This document shows positions 1-12,762 of a stretch of 64,000 nucleotides of DNA, one piece after another. Both the position numbers and the translations under genes were made by a program. Within the stretch, counting starts at the first letter, position 1. Each line of letters opens with the position of its first letter. The notes beneath the pieces are model-generated. The model was not told where the DNA came from and did no database searches. It saw only the letters and a program-made list of their open reading frames with translations. Origin of the DNA: Trochalopteron elliotii (taxonomy: Eukaryota; Chordata; Aves; Passeriformes; Leiothrichidae); the NCBI GenBank assembly GCA_024734555.1, contig JANPWX010000359.1:1635042-1699041 (forward strand), given 5' to 3'.

Positions 1-92
1 GCTTTGTGAGATTTTATTGTTTTTTTATTATTTCTTATGTCCATGCAGAAGAATTTACAGTGTAGACTACATCATTTAGATTTTAAAAACCA

Positions 93-110
93 CAAACAAA
101 CAAACAAACA
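93..110. repeat. (CAAA)n microsatellite
   Basis: Four and a half tandem CAAA units lie in an A-rich stretch. This is ordinary simple repeat DNA. Confidence 0.8.
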
Positions 111-3100
111 CAGAAGAACCACCTCCCTTCCCCCCCAAATAACAACAACAACAAAAAATGGACCACAAGAACCATCCAAAAATCAAACCACAGGCTGGTT
201 AGAGTCACATTGATAAAAAGAACAAGAAGCCTCCTTGACACCTATAGTGTTAAGTTATAATTAAGTCCCAAAGGAAGACAAGGCATATCCAGGGACAATC
301 TTTGTCTCACTAAAGCTCTATTGATGTGAGTAATTTTCAAAAAGAAGAGGTTATATTCCTTAAGAGTCAAAAATCTTTGTTTGTAGATAGGACTTGAAAC
401 TAAAAAGAATCTCCTTTTTCTTTTGTGAACTTAAATGTAGTGTTCTGGCTCCTACAAAAGTTTTCCTTCCCCTCTCCCAAAAGAAGCAGCTATTCTCTGA
501 AATGAAATCACTCATTTTGGGAGACACAAGGAAGGATTGATTCTGTCAGTGCATCGCAGTGTAAATGAAACATGATGCCAACGTTTCATGAAAATGTGGT
601 AGATTCCTTCTCTAGTGGGGAGCATGGAATCTCACTGCACCTCAGCCATGGTCCTTGCTAATAAAATAAATAAATAGACAAATACATTTTAAAAGGCAAT
701 CTAGCAACCAAGAAGCAATAAAACCAAAGGATCTTCCCCCATCTTCCCTCTGAAAGGCATTGTCTGACAATATGGTCCTTTGGAGAGGCTGGTGTTTAGA
801 ATTTATTAAATTTTAATGACTGAGTTGTGAGGAATTTTTAATATAATAAAGCTCAGGTTGTCATTAGCAATATCTAAGAAATTACAAGGGATGCTCCTCC
901 TTTTCTATTGGAAAATCTGACAACAGAACAAATCAATTGTTCGTAAGGGTGAAAGTAGCTCTAAGCTCTGGAGCATACAATAGAGGGTACAGCTTGGGAA
1001 GAAAATGTCTACAAATTCTAATCTAAAATATACTGAGCTTTATGGTTTTTCCCAGCTAAGCCTTAAGTAAGTATTCTAAAAGCATGTAAGTAATTCCTCT
1101 TCATGCTATTTTAACTGCTTATTTGAAGACTTTTATCTTTCTTAGTTCTAACTGTTGGCATTGCCCTTGTAGTCAGAAAATGAATAGCAAAAAATATTTT
1201 GAATGCAATCACAAAATTCAGATTAAATCCTGCCTAGCCACTGTTTGGTTTTCAGCTAGTAGGTTACATATTTGACATGCATGCATTCTTGTCTCTTTAG
1301 TCATGTTTTTTCTAGATCTAGATTTCTACTGTGGGTCATCTGAACTTATAAATGTTGCTTTCCAATATAGCAATAACACTTTCTATTACATATTTGATTA
1401 TCTATTATGAATCAGCAATGAAAATAGTGTGAAATTTCTGATTTTTTCAATGATTTGTCTGCATAGTAAATAGCATTTCACTTTAAAGAAGCAAATAACT
1501 TATCCTATTTGCTACGCTATAAATATTAAGGAAAAAAATAAACATTTTTTATAAGTTGCTTTTAATCTTAGTAAGTTTTGTAAGATAAGAAAACCTGATA
1601 GAAACTTCATTCACATGATTTTTTATTAGTGAGTTTAACTTTCAAAGCAAAAAAAAAATCTTATGAGTATTACTTATGTGTTTATAATAAAAGTAATGCA
1701 TTGAAAAAATTAATTTCCGAATTAGTTCTTACTGCACTGCCATACTTAGTCACAATTCCTCTACTCCAGACTAGATTATAGTTCATCCTGCACACTGTAA
1801 GACCATCACAAGTTGCAAAATATTTTTCAAAATAAGTAATTTTCATATAACATTTCCCAAATAGTTCCAACCAGCTTTTGAATAGAGGAGATGGTTTTGT
1901 CACACCACCCAGCAGCTGTGTAAAATGAAGTGGTTTACCTTAAAAAAGTCAACCAGTCCTACTTTAACAGTAGAGCTGAATAACTTTGAGGAAAACTTGT
2001 AATTTTAAAATATTCTTAGATTATATTAAACACCCATTTTTGTCAGTAACTTATCTGGTGGAGGATCATGTATTATTATTGCAGGTGTAACTCACTGGGG
2101 TTTATTATCAGTAAGTACAAAGCTTACAGAATAAGAGACCAATCAATGGCAGTTTTTGTGTTTCTATACAAGAATTATTACAACTGGTAGAATATAGAAT
2201 TGAATAAATCACCTAAAGCAATGGAAGTCTAGTATACTTTATCTCTATGATTATTCAAAAAAAAAAAATCACAAACAGAAACCAAAAAACAACTAAAATA
2301 TTTTTTAAACTGTGAACCAACTGTTGTGATTTTTCTCTTTACTCCATATGCGCATGGTTCCCTTTGCTCTGCTTCTGGTAGAAGTCCTAAGTGGCTGAAC
2401 AGCCACTGCTTCTGCCCAAAAGACACCATATATTAATTTTTCCTTTATGCCTCTTAATAAAAAGTGGAGTCTATAAACTTCTCAACTTTTCAGTGATTAT
2501 AGTGTAGGAATGAAGGTGCTTCTCATACTGTCAAAAACTAAATTAATTTTAAAACAGGTAACGTATAATTAACTTTGATTCCTGATATGTTCATTGGAGT
2601 AGGTCTCTTACCTGCCTCTGTGCATGGACTACTCTCCAATTAGGGTTGCTGTCAAATATAACTCAGGGCTCTCACATTTTAGAAGCTACTCAGAATTTTC
2701 ATTTATACTTCTGGGACAATCTGGAGCATTTTTTCCTTCTTCATTCTCTCTCTTCATCTTCACAAAAAACTTACTGTATTGCTGAACAAGACAGCACTTG
2801 CACAATGTCATTTACACAGATCAAATTTTTTCCTATGGAACAAGTCATGCAGCTGTACATGTGTGTGAGCACTGGCAAAAACAATCAAAATCAGAGCAGT
2901 TAACTCACCTGTTTTACACTTCATTTTTGATATTAAATGGATGAGATGTATTTTGGGAATGGGGTCTGTCCAACAGCTCTCTGCCAGACATTTCACAGGT
3001 CTCTGACCAGTATTCATGACAGTAAGCATGTTTTGGTGGGTCTTTGGCTATTAAGTTGGATGCTAGTTTCAAACAAGGAAATCTGCTGCAATTGCCTCCT

Positions 3101-4895
3101 CCCTGTGCAGGGTTACAGCCCATCCTTCCTGCAGACACTCAGCCCGACTATTAAGTGCTCCACTTACTATGGGAGCAAGGCTGATCTGAAGCTATAGTGT
3201 AGGCCAGGTCTAATGCCTTTTTTTGTAGTCTGGTAGCTCATAAATCTTGTTTATAACAGTTACTGGTGAGCCTGGTATGTGGTGCCTCTGAGCCATCTCT
3301 TCCCCCCAGTACCCCTCAAGATAATCACCACACTGTTGAGTTTCTAATATATTCTTCAATATGGTAGGCTGCTGAGAAATAATGCAACAAGGAAACATGT
3401 AATTCAAAAAAGATAGACTGGTTGGCTTTTTTATTTTCTTTCCTAATACCTTTACCCAAAGAATCTTTTTTCACTAATAATCTTCTGTTTCATTTCTGTA
3501 GCCTTCAGTTATTCTAATATTTTTGAAAATAATAACACAGACACCTACACTATCTGGTTTTGTCTCTGGTAATTTATTCTTCTGATTTGTTGTCATATTC
3601 CAGTTAGAAGATTCATCCCACCACAACTTATTTGAGCAATTATGTAATCTTCTCCAATAATATTTTTTCATTTGTTGTTGTATTTGTATAAATCTTTCCC
3701 ATTTTACAGCTAAAGCAAGTGGACAATTCACTGTAAGTGCAAATCACAAAGGATATGGAAAAGGACAAACAGGAGAGGAGGAAATTAGCTTACTTACATT
3801 AGTCTGGGACTATATATGAGACCCATCCCCAAATTCCAACTCTTACTTTTGTGAATGAATTAAAAGACAGAAATTATGAGCTTTACTTTATTTATTAAAA
3901 GCTTTACATTACTTATTAAAAGATTTTCGCAAGTAGACCTTAGCACTTTCTTGACAAATACAAAAAAAAATTAATGGTAACTAGAATTAACATGTTTAAA
4001 TAAGTGATAAAATTTTACTTCTAATTTTAGCTTTTGGGTCTTTTTGAACAGTCTCCATTCCCATTCATTTCACTTCCTGGGATTATTACATTCTGCATCA
4101 GATTATAAAGCTTAACCCGAGGGCAACACATTGAAAAAATCCAGGCTAGCAAAGCAGCTTATGTTTTTAGACTGTTGTATGAGGAGGGTATAAAACACTG
4201 TGTCAAACAGAATTTTAGACAGGAAAAGCTCCTGGCTTTCAGAGTATTGCCTTAGAATCTAACCATATTTCTATTTTAATTAGACAGGCATGCTAGAGGA
4301 TAACTTTTTTCCAATATGTCTCAATGTGCCTTAGGGAACATGATAATATAACTTTTACAATATTAATATTATCTTTGTCTCTGCACTGTAAAAAATGGAA
4401 AATAGAATTAATCCTAAAATAGCTAAACTTTGAAATTATATCAATTTGGAGAGTGGATTGATTTTTTTTTCATTATTCCTTTTATTTTGTATTGATATAG
4501 CACTGATCCATTGGGGACCCTTAATTTAGAAGCTCTTTTACAATTGTTTGTCCTTTTGTTATTCTTGGTAATATAGGACTAATTAATGAAGGAAATTATA
4601 GTACCACAATGTCTTCTATAAACACATTACTTCTGAGGGCATAGACTACCTTGATATATACAATGTTAATGTCAGAGTGGCTTATGTGCTGAAGTTCCTA
4701 CATGACTTGCAGAGTCATTGTAAACTCAGGATACATGCTGAAACGTGTGAAACTAAATGCAGTGTAGTCTTTGAGAAAACTGTCTATAATCTCTGCAAGT
4801 TGTGTATCAAACTGGCATTTTACGCTGATACAAGTGTGTGTTCTCAATTTTATTGAACTGGTATTGTTTTTAGTGCAACTTTTCTTTAAACATCA

Positions 4896-4972
4896 TAGAT
4901 CAGTAGAATAGCAGAGCTTGGAAAGGACCTCTGAGGGTCATCTACACCCACCACTCTGCTCAAAGATATGAA
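4896..4972 (-). mobile_element. CR1 LINE 3' fragment, short and diverged
   Basis: The + strand reads as the reverse complement of an avian CR1 3' end. An ATCATAGA-type start is followed by a TTGGAAAGGACCTCTGAGG block and then CACTCTGCTCAAAG. Only about 75 bp remain, and the 5' truncation is typical of CR1. The assignment rests on recalled CR1 consensus, and the exact family is not assigned. Confidence 0.7.
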
Positions 4973-5177
4973 AGCGTATAAAAGCAAAAATTATTTATGT
5001 ACTAATGCAAAGTTTTTATTGCTATCAAAAATAATATATCTGCATATTTTTCTTTTTAATCATCTATGCTTTCACCCAGTAAAACCAGAGCTGCAAAACC
5101 TGCCTACATAAGTGCAAACACAGTTATGCCAAAAATAGATTTGCTGAAAATACCCAAGACATACATTACATTATATG

Positions 5178-5251
5178 ATTACAATCATGTTATTATTTAC
5201 CACACCAGTGAAAATTTTCAGTGATGTGGTAAATAATAACATAATTGTAAT
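5178..5251. repeat. 74-bp near-perfect palindrome
   Basis: The left arm at 5178-5214 and the right arm at 5215-5251 are reverse complements, with 3 mismatches in 37 positions. There is no spacer: the centre is AAAATTTT at 5211-5218. Pairing continues weakly to about 5174/5255. The RNA form would be a long hairpin. Origin is unknown; a small non-autonomous DNA transposon or a replication-generated inverted duplication are both possible. No coding potential is seen. Confidence 0.85.
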
Positions 5252-6106
5252 AATAAATATATACATATATTTTATACATATATACTGTGTATACAGTACA
5301 GTACTGCATAGATAGTAAGTGTTCAGAGACAGATTCCATTGCTAATCACACTATGGTCAGTGTTCATTCCATCATTGTCCAAAAATTAGTATTGGATTTC
5401 TATGACAGTATTTGGGGTTTTTTATGTCATGCTACTTCAAACAATTCAAGCAATTTTCTTAAAAATTCTCCACTGATATATTGCTGTCCTCAGGGGGGCA
5501 CTTACTGGCACTCATCCCACTCATTTGTCATGTCAGTGCTAACAAAACACCTGGCCAACATTGGGAATATGTAGAAATAGGCAACTGGCAGCAATAAAAT
5601 TAACTAGAGAATATTCTTCAATATCCACTTCATTGTCCCCCTCTTTTCTTTTCAAGACCTTCTCTGAAGTTAGATATACATATTTACATAAACACTAGTA
5701 TGAAGTTTCGTTTAAAGATAAAACTAACAATCCAAACACAACTTCTTCACAGTATCTATGGCTTCAAACTGAGGAGTCTAACTGAATATCGACCCAGGGC
5801 CAATCGTGCAAATATTTATGAGCCTGTTCAAAACCTTAGAGATGCTTGAAGTTAAGCATATAAGTTTTATTGGTTTGAAAGGTGTTAGCCTTTATTGTAG
5901 TTACTATTAGGTAAGTCTTTGTTTGACTGCAATCAAACTGCAGGAGTATTAAAAAGCTTTTTCCACTGTATCTTTTTTCTGCAGTAATCTGAAAGCTTTT
6001 CCAAAAATACAACCTGCCAGACAGTACAGTCAGTGCCAGGTCTATTGTCTATTTTAACAATTCCTCCTTTTGTCTTCTTTTCATCTTATTGATACACTGA
6101 TCTTTA

Positions 6107-6130
6107 ATTTATTTATTTATTTATTTATTT
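6107..6130. repeat. (ATTT)6 microsatellite
   Basis: Six perfect tandem ATTT units lie inside the intronic stretch. Confidence 0.9.
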
Positions 6131-8125
6131 TAATTCTTACTGGTACAGACTTACTCTGAAAGATGCATTCTCACAGCAGTTGAGACCCTAATTTCTTCTC
6201 CTGCTTTGGGGTAGGGTAGAGGTATGTAAGCATATAGAAGTAAAAATTACTAATTGTAACATCCACATTTCCCTTTTTTTTTCTTAATGTGGCACAAGTG
6301 ACAGATGTTAGTTTTGTTTCTGTAGTATCTTTTTAACAAAAAATGCAATACATCCTGTATTGCTAATGAAACAGTTAAAGCATAATTTTTTTAAAAAAAA
6401 CAATGCATGCAGTGAGGTTAATACTCAGGTTTTAAATAAATAAATGAAAAGAAAACTTTTATCACCAAATATAAAAGCTCATGTGAGAATTTTGTATCCA
6501 AGAAAGTATTCATTTGCAAAAGAAAAAAAGCTAGCCAAAAGCTAACCACAAGCAGTCAGTTACAGAACATTTGTATCAACTTCACAAGTTAATTACAACA
6601 AAACAAAACATTCAGGACAGCAACTTAACAGGAGACTGCAGAGCTCATGGCAATTCCTTGTTACTGTCTCCCTAGGACAAAATACCAGCGACAGATCTGC
6701 TGTTCAACTTTTGCTCCTAACTCAATGTACTCTATATTGTAAGAAGGATCAGAGAATGCTGAAAGCATCTGCTTTCTACAAAATACTCTTTCTTTATCTG
6801 TCCATTAGCAAGGACGAGGGATAAGAATAACCCTTAGAAAAGATAGGAACAAGCCACTGAACAATAGAAAGTCTTAAAAAGAAAACCTAAACAAGAAAAA
6901 ACACAAAGGGTGTGTGAATGGCAAATTGCTCAGCATAAAACAATTATATCTGACATGCTCTTTGTGAGTGATTGAGTCTTTTGTGATTTAGAGGACTTGT
7001 GATATTTCATTAAAAATTTTTTGAAAACAGAAAATGGAGGCCTGAGCACATGTGTGGCATTAAGTTTTGCAGCAGTACAATAATCTCTTGTTATGTACTT
7101 GTATCTTTTCCATTACCATACAGTTAATCTGCAAAGAATAGGACATCTGGCATGCATTCTTGGGCTTTTTTTCCCACATTGCCAGTGCTCCTAAATGGGC
7201 TTTTCCCATTTCCAAATGCTGACTAAAAATATTAATACTTCAGTTTGATTTCAAATCCTTTCCTGAAAATGTATTTTATCCTTTTGACTCCTCAACATAA
7301 AGAATTACTTATGTATTTTAGTACCAAAAATTACAAGGAAATAAGTGAAATTATGTTTCTAATTTTTTATTCCTACTTTCTGTGAAGGCAACAAGAATCA
7401 GACCAGCAAACACTAGTAGCATTCTATTGAGTCCCAGCATGCAAACTTACTGACTGGACATATAATGTATTAGCCTCCGATTTAGCAGTGTCTCTATATT
7501 TTTCTTTTCAGGGTTTTATCATTGGAATTCATCTTGAATTATTGTACAGCTAATTACCTGGGTTGGCCACAGTTCCTGGTAGAGATTCTTTATAAATGAC
7601 TACTGCCTCTTGACACTGAAAAAAAATTCAGATCATTGGCTTTCAACAGCAAACCACTAGTGTTTTCAGATGGAGAAAAGCAGTCTTCTTTTGCTTCTGA
7701 TAAACAATGTTAAGGATTATTGAATTTTTAAAATTTGTGCATTAAGATATTAAAAAATTGGAAGATTATAGATTTGTGATTACATACATGGAAGAATTTT
7801 GTAAGAGTCTGCTTTTGGTACTTGATCTATTATTGTTTTCTGCATAAAATTAAATTTAATAGCTGGTTTCACAGGACATAAAGAGATACCAGGGACGAAA
7901 TCAAACATTTAATTAGACTCCTTGACAGTATTTCACATAAGTCATGCTAACATCAATCTTTCTGGTTTTTTCTCAATGTATAGTAAGTTAAATATCTGTG
8001 TTTTGTCTTTCAGCAGTCCTTATTCTTTAAGAGCTGTACTTCTTTTAATAGGCAGGCATGTGAGGTATTCAGCACACTATTTACATAAGGAAAAACTAGA
8101 GCATTTTATAGAAAACTACATTAGT

Positions 8126-8174
8126 GTGTTGCCCTAAATAAGAGGTTTTATTGTCCTAGAAACTAGGGCAACAC
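8126..8174. repeat. 11-bp inverted repeat with 27-bp spacer
   Basis: GTGTTGCCCTA at 8126-8136 is the exact reverse complement of TAGGGCAACAC at 8164-8174. It could form a stem-loop. No gene or transposon boundary is evident around it. Confidence 0.75.
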
Positions 8175-10695
8175 CTCCTAATTATTTACTCTGCTACTAC
8201 ATTTTTACAAAGATAAAGCTATGTGCATAATGAAGACTTTATTTACTGCACTTTGGCTTTGTCCAAGTTCTTGTTCATCTTTTCTCTTTGAGACTGGGGG
8301 GAAAGAAAGAGAGGAGGCGCTGGAACAAGTTTAGAAGCAAAATCCTTGAGAATTCTCTCTGGGCACAGATTAGTTTCTTTTGCCAACTTTCAGCTACTAA
8401 GCCATAAAGCCCAGGCCCCTGTTGTGTGTGCAGGACAGGTTGTGCAAAGTTAAAGCAGTATAAGTATGCTTGCAGTGCATTTATACAGAAGCAATTACAA
8501 TGCTCTTTACTGTGGATTTTGTGCTTATGGAAAAGATAGTTTATAGGTCCATAGTTTATTTTAAAATATCAATATTTTCAGACTGAAACTGTCCCCAGTG
8601 GGTTGAAGGAGCTAGTTTGGGGAAACAGGAGAAGCTGATAAGCAGCTTCTCACATCATGTGCTCCGTGTTTGTACTTACCCTTCTTTTCTCTTACATGGT
8701 CTCCTGAGAAAAGTCCCTCCCCTCCTTGCAAAAAGCAACCTGCCTTTAAAAACTCCTTTACCCTTCTCTTGGGAAGGTCACAAAGCAGCAAAGTGCTGCC
8801 ACTGACCCCATTTGCTGTGAAGCCAGTTTCCACCTGCTGCAGTGACCAAGGCAGGACAACAGAAAGGGATTGATGGGTGGCTGTGGCTCCTATGCTGTGG
8901 AGCAGCAGGGAGGTCCAAAAGCAAGGGCACAGTGCTAGCAACTGGTCATGCAGCTTAAAACCTATATAAGGATCTCTTTGTCTATGTTTTTAAGATGTAC
9001 AGTCAGGATTAACGTGTATTCAGGCAGAAAAAAACCCAACATCAAAAAAAAAAAGTGAGAGAAATCTTCACCTACATTACGAATTACAAATGACAAGTCA
9101 TTGCTAAAGCCTTCAGCAGGAAAATGCATACTTTCTGAGATGTCTTTTGTGATGCTGCTAATATTTGGGATTTGCCTGGAATTTTAATTAAGTCTGCTAT
9201 TTAACATTCCTACTGTACCTATGCCTAGAAGCCAAGCAAACTGATGCCCTAAAATTCTGGGCACAATTTTAAACTAATATTTTAAAAATACGTGCAGAGC
9301 AGCCCAGTAGTACTTCCTAATTCTGACTTTGATATTTTAGCACATTTCTAGTTTCCTCATCCTGAATCTTGAAGAAGATACTGATTCTTCAGTTGACACA
9401 TGTTATAGTGCAATTTGTGAGATTTCAGTATCTGACATCTTATCCTCTGCTAATATTATCTAGTATTTTATCTAACTCAGTAAGAACACAGCAGTTATTT
9501 TGTTTACATCGCCTGATTATTGCAGTTGCTGTGTTTGGCAGTTATCAGAGTGTTATTGCTACATTTAATGATACACCTGCTACTGGCTTGGCTGTTGTGC
9601 AGTAGATTTCTACTTATGAAACTTAAATATTCTCTATTTGTATATTATCCCACTACTAGTACCCTCACTACAAAGCAGTTTTTAGGTTAACCTGAAAGAC
9701 TTGGAACAACAACAAAAAAAACTTTTAAAAACTACACACAATTATTATTTTAAAATCTGTGCCTAAAATTTGAACACCTAGGAGTTCTGAAGACTTTCGT
9801 TAAACGAACTGAGAAATTCAGCTGGCTCTCAGACATGCCTAACTTGTACTTATGTTTGGAGAAAAATAAATCAAATGATGGGTTAAGCCCTTTTTGCCTT
9901 GATATGTGGGTTTAGGAAAGCTGAAAATAATTTCTCAAAATTTTACCTGGCAGACTAAAATATTCATACAAATACAGTATGTAGGCTGTCAGAGACCTGC
10001 CCATGGTCAAGATGTGGACATTCAAATAAACAGCAGAATTTTCCCAACAGATATTACTCAACAGTTCCAGTGGATTTTATGAGAATTGGTTACACTTGAA
10101 AGTTGCATAATGTTTTCTTCTTCCTTTTCTTTTATTTTCTGTGTAATTCAAGAAAGGAAAATATTATGGCCTTGGACAGGTTAGATACCTCTCCCTCAAG
10201 ACTACCTTGCTCCCACTTGTTTCAGTCCCACCACTGCTTTAGAAAATTCCTCAGAGATGCCGGAGAAACTTAGTTCATCTTCACAGACTAGGCTGGCACA
10301 GGAGCTAAAGCTAAGCAGGGCCAAAGTAGAGCATTTGTTCCTGCATTTCCATCAAACCAGCACAGAAACCTACCAGGCATGCTTTCATACATCTACATCT
10401 GTTCACAGGTTTGGAGTCTTGATTTACCTTTTTATTAAAGAAAAATATTATTTTTTTCATTAACTCGCTTTTTATTTAGGATGAAATAATGTTTTTCTCT
10501 CACAGCACCTGTTTGCAAGGATTATCCTTTGTTCAGTGTTATGTCACCATTTAATTAAATGCAGCCATTTTATCATGAGTGTCTTTTCTTGTATTGACAT
10601 AAATGTTTTGGTTTAGGTATTTGTATCCTGTTGGAAGCCAAACTGTGCAGATGTACCTATTTCCCACCTTTTTGGTTTTTTTTTTTTTTTTTCAG

Positions 10696-10734
10696 GTAAT
10701 ATCAAAATTATCCAACAAGCCTACACTATCCCAG
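10696..10734 (+). CDS. KCNH8: KCNH8 39-nt coding exon (13 codons)
   Basis: This short exon encodes VISKLSNKPTLSQ. It matches, by recall, the linker after the cyclic-nucleotide-binding-homology domain of KCNH8 (Elk1/Kv12.1), where human has VISRLSNKSMVSQ. The acceptor is strong: 17 T then CAG. The donor is CAG followed by GTATGT. Both ends are phase 0, so skipping would remove 13 residues without a frameshift. The next exon continues in frame with TELKGNG, giving the expected joint sequence. These are residues 1-13 of the 429 encoded in the window. Oddly, the exon itself starts with GTAATA, so the acceptor is directly abutted by a donor-like motif. Confidence 0.9.
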
Positions 10735-12406
10735 GTATGTTGATCACATTTTAACTATGCAAAGCTTTACTTTGAACATTCCCATAATTATAACCAGAAC
10801 AAAGCTTGAAGATTTCAGGTTTTTCAGAATGAGAATTTGAATAGCATCCTGCAGATAGTTGTGCCACTGACTATTTTATGAGTGACAGCTTCTGATCTTT
10901 TTTCCCAGGTGCTAAATTTGAATATCCTCTTATAGCAACTACATTTTTGGCTACATAAATACATGGCTACCCAAGCCAAAGTTTTGAATATGAGTAACAC
11001 TCATTCTCTATAGAGTATAGACAGTATCAGTACCAGGTCCTGTACAATTTGATTATCATGACAGCCTTTGAATGCTACAGTTGACAACAAGGTTTTTCTA
11101 TTTTATAAAAATATGCCTTCTGACACAATTTAGAATTCTTACCTCTTCATATATACCTCAAATGAAAAGTTCCCAGTTCACTAAATCTGTCAATATATAC
11201 CAAGAGAATAGCATACATTCAATTAAAGTGTGCTGTAACACAGAGCAAAATTAAACCTTTGCTGCAAAAGATTTAGACAGATGCTAATAGGGGCTTAGAA
11301 TATTTGGATAAATTCCCCAAATCTGTATTTCCACCCAGCCAATCTGACTTGGCCTGGATGTGGGAAATCTGACTATGCAGGGTTATCTGAGGTTTTCTAT
11401 CTAAAGCTAACAGTGCCTTAATCAAGCTTGATTAAGAGGAGCAGCCTGTAAAAAAAAAAATAAAACAACAACTTTCTTTGAAAATATGAAGTCGTGTTTG
11501 GTTTGTTAATTTGACCTGGAACCTGAGTCTGCCTTAGGCCATTCACCTACTACCAATACAGTAAGTTGTACCATGGGAATAAATGGAACTATTTCTGAAT
11601 TAAGGTCTGATCCTGTCTGTGTTGGCATGTATCAGCACTCATGATCAGCATTTTCCTGTTACCATGAAAAAATAACATTGATCTCCTACATTGTGCTTTG
11701 ATTAGTACATAAACTACAGATCCCAAGTCTGTGTTGCCTCTGAATTTCCATGGTTCCAAGGTCAAGCATCTAAATTGCATTTTTTTCAAAACCAGATGTA
11801 GCTCTGCTTTCTGATAACTCAGTTCTGAAGCTGGAACTATCATTATTGGTGCATTAATGGGACTTTGAGTGAACTGAAAAGTCAGTCTTCCATCCCAGCA
11901 ATGACTTCAGTTACAAAAATTAAGGACACAGACACCATTGGGCTTGAGCTGCACTGGTGTAAATGCCATCTATACATTATAAAAAGTTCCATATGAAAAA
12001 GTGATATTATTTGAATTACCAGCCTCAGATCTTTTCCGTGGACCACCAAGATTCTTGTAGCATAACATTCAAGAGATAATCCCTCAGCTAAACAAAATTA
12101 ATCTTCTCAAGTGTATATGGCAAATGACTTGTTAAGAACTAGCCATGTTCTCTTTCTTGGTAACAAAACATATTGCAGTGAGTTTGCTGACCATGTCATG
12201 AGTGACCTTTTTAATTTGTTTGTGTTTTTCTTGTGTCTGCACATATAGCCATAGCTGAGGCTATGGATGAGCTCCAAAAGAGCTCCCTCTAATGAGAAAT
12301 GAAAGCCGTGTCATATCTGGATTTGTTCCAGAATGAACACCAGAAAAAATGTGTTTCTGCAACATCAGGCTCTGAATTTTACACTCGTATGTATTTGTTA
12401 TTTTAG
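10735..12406 (+). other. KCNH8: KCNH8 intron, 1.67 kb, phase 0
   Basis: The intron is bounded by donor GTATGT at 10735 and acceptor TTTTAG at 12401-12406. The sequence is AT-rich and includes a perfect 20-bp palindrome at 11417-11436. The minus-strand 84-codon open frame at 11589-11843 has no recognisable product and is left out. Confidence 0.88.
11417..11436. repeat. Perfect 20-bp palindrome
   Basis: CTTAATCAAGCTTGATTAAG equals its own reverse complement over all 20 bases. It lies in a KCNH8 intron, followed by an A-rich tract. It may be a chance palindrome or a dimeric protein-binding site; nothing else supports a function. Confidence 0.85.
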
Positions 12407-12762
12407 ACAGAGCTCAAGGGAAATGGAAATATAAAGAAGAGACTCTCTTCAATTGTGGAAGATGAAGATGAGGAAGAGGAGGGAGAAGAAGAAAGCAGCA
12501 CCCTTTCAACAATTGATACACGAAGCACAAATAGCTCTCAGCAGAAGAAGACTACAAGCAGTAAAAGCCACCTAGGGAGAAACTTGAAGCAGCTGGCCTC
12601 AGGAACTGTGCCCTTTCATTCCCCCATCCGTGCTTGCAGCTCAAACCCCTCGAGAGCCAAACATGAAACAGAGCTCCATTACTACTCCAGAAGGAAGGAG
12701 AAAAACCTTAAATTGTACCTGTCAGCACTAACCACCAGTGGCCCACCAGATCTGAGCCCAAG
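12407..12762 (+). CDS. KCNH8: KCNH8 exon: acidic linker and Elk-conserved tail segment
   Basis: This 356-nt exon encodes residues 14-131 of the window fragment plus two bases of an Arg codon. It begins with [20 protein letters not shown], close to the KCNH8 sequence after the cyclic-nucleotide-binding-homology domain. It continues with a run of Glu/Asp, then a Ser/Thr-rich part. [15 protein letters not shown] follows, a segment I recognise as conserved in Elk-type channels (KCNH3, KCNH4, KCNH8). It ends with [24 protein letters not shown]. The product is part of the intracellular C-terminal tail of a voltage-gated K+ channel alpha subunit, in the plasma membrane of neurons by family knowledge. 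Acceptor is TTTTAG and donor AG then GTAATA, phase 2. The best match by far is KCNH8 rather than KCNH3 or KCNH4. Confidence 0.95.

Larger units (their letters stand above)
1..10695 (+). other. KCNH8: KCNH8 intron (3' part), upstream of the first exon seen
   Basis: This stretch is AT-rich with stops in all frames, and the open frames in it are short and unrelated to any family I recognise. I looked for the exon expected next upstream, which would encode the end of the cyclic-nucleotide-binding-homology domain, and found no match. The stretch is therefore interpreted as intron on the basis of the acceptor at its right end: a 17-T tract at 10676-10692 followed by CAG. It holds simple repeats, a short CR1 fragment, a 74-bp palindrome and a GC-richer patch at about 8600-8950. 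A missed small exon cannot be excluded. Confidence 0.7.

Noticed and set aside
8612..8941. 109-codon minus-strand frame with overlapping plus-strand frames
   Set aside because: The open frames exist on both strands only because of a GC-richer patch. No family resemblance or splice context was seen.
1..10690. Search for the upstream KCNH8 exon (end of the cyclic-nucleotide-binding-homology domain)
   Set aside because: No stretch encoding the expected sequence before VISKLSNK was found by eye. It is presumed to lie beyond the left edge, though a spliced search with the protein would be decisive.
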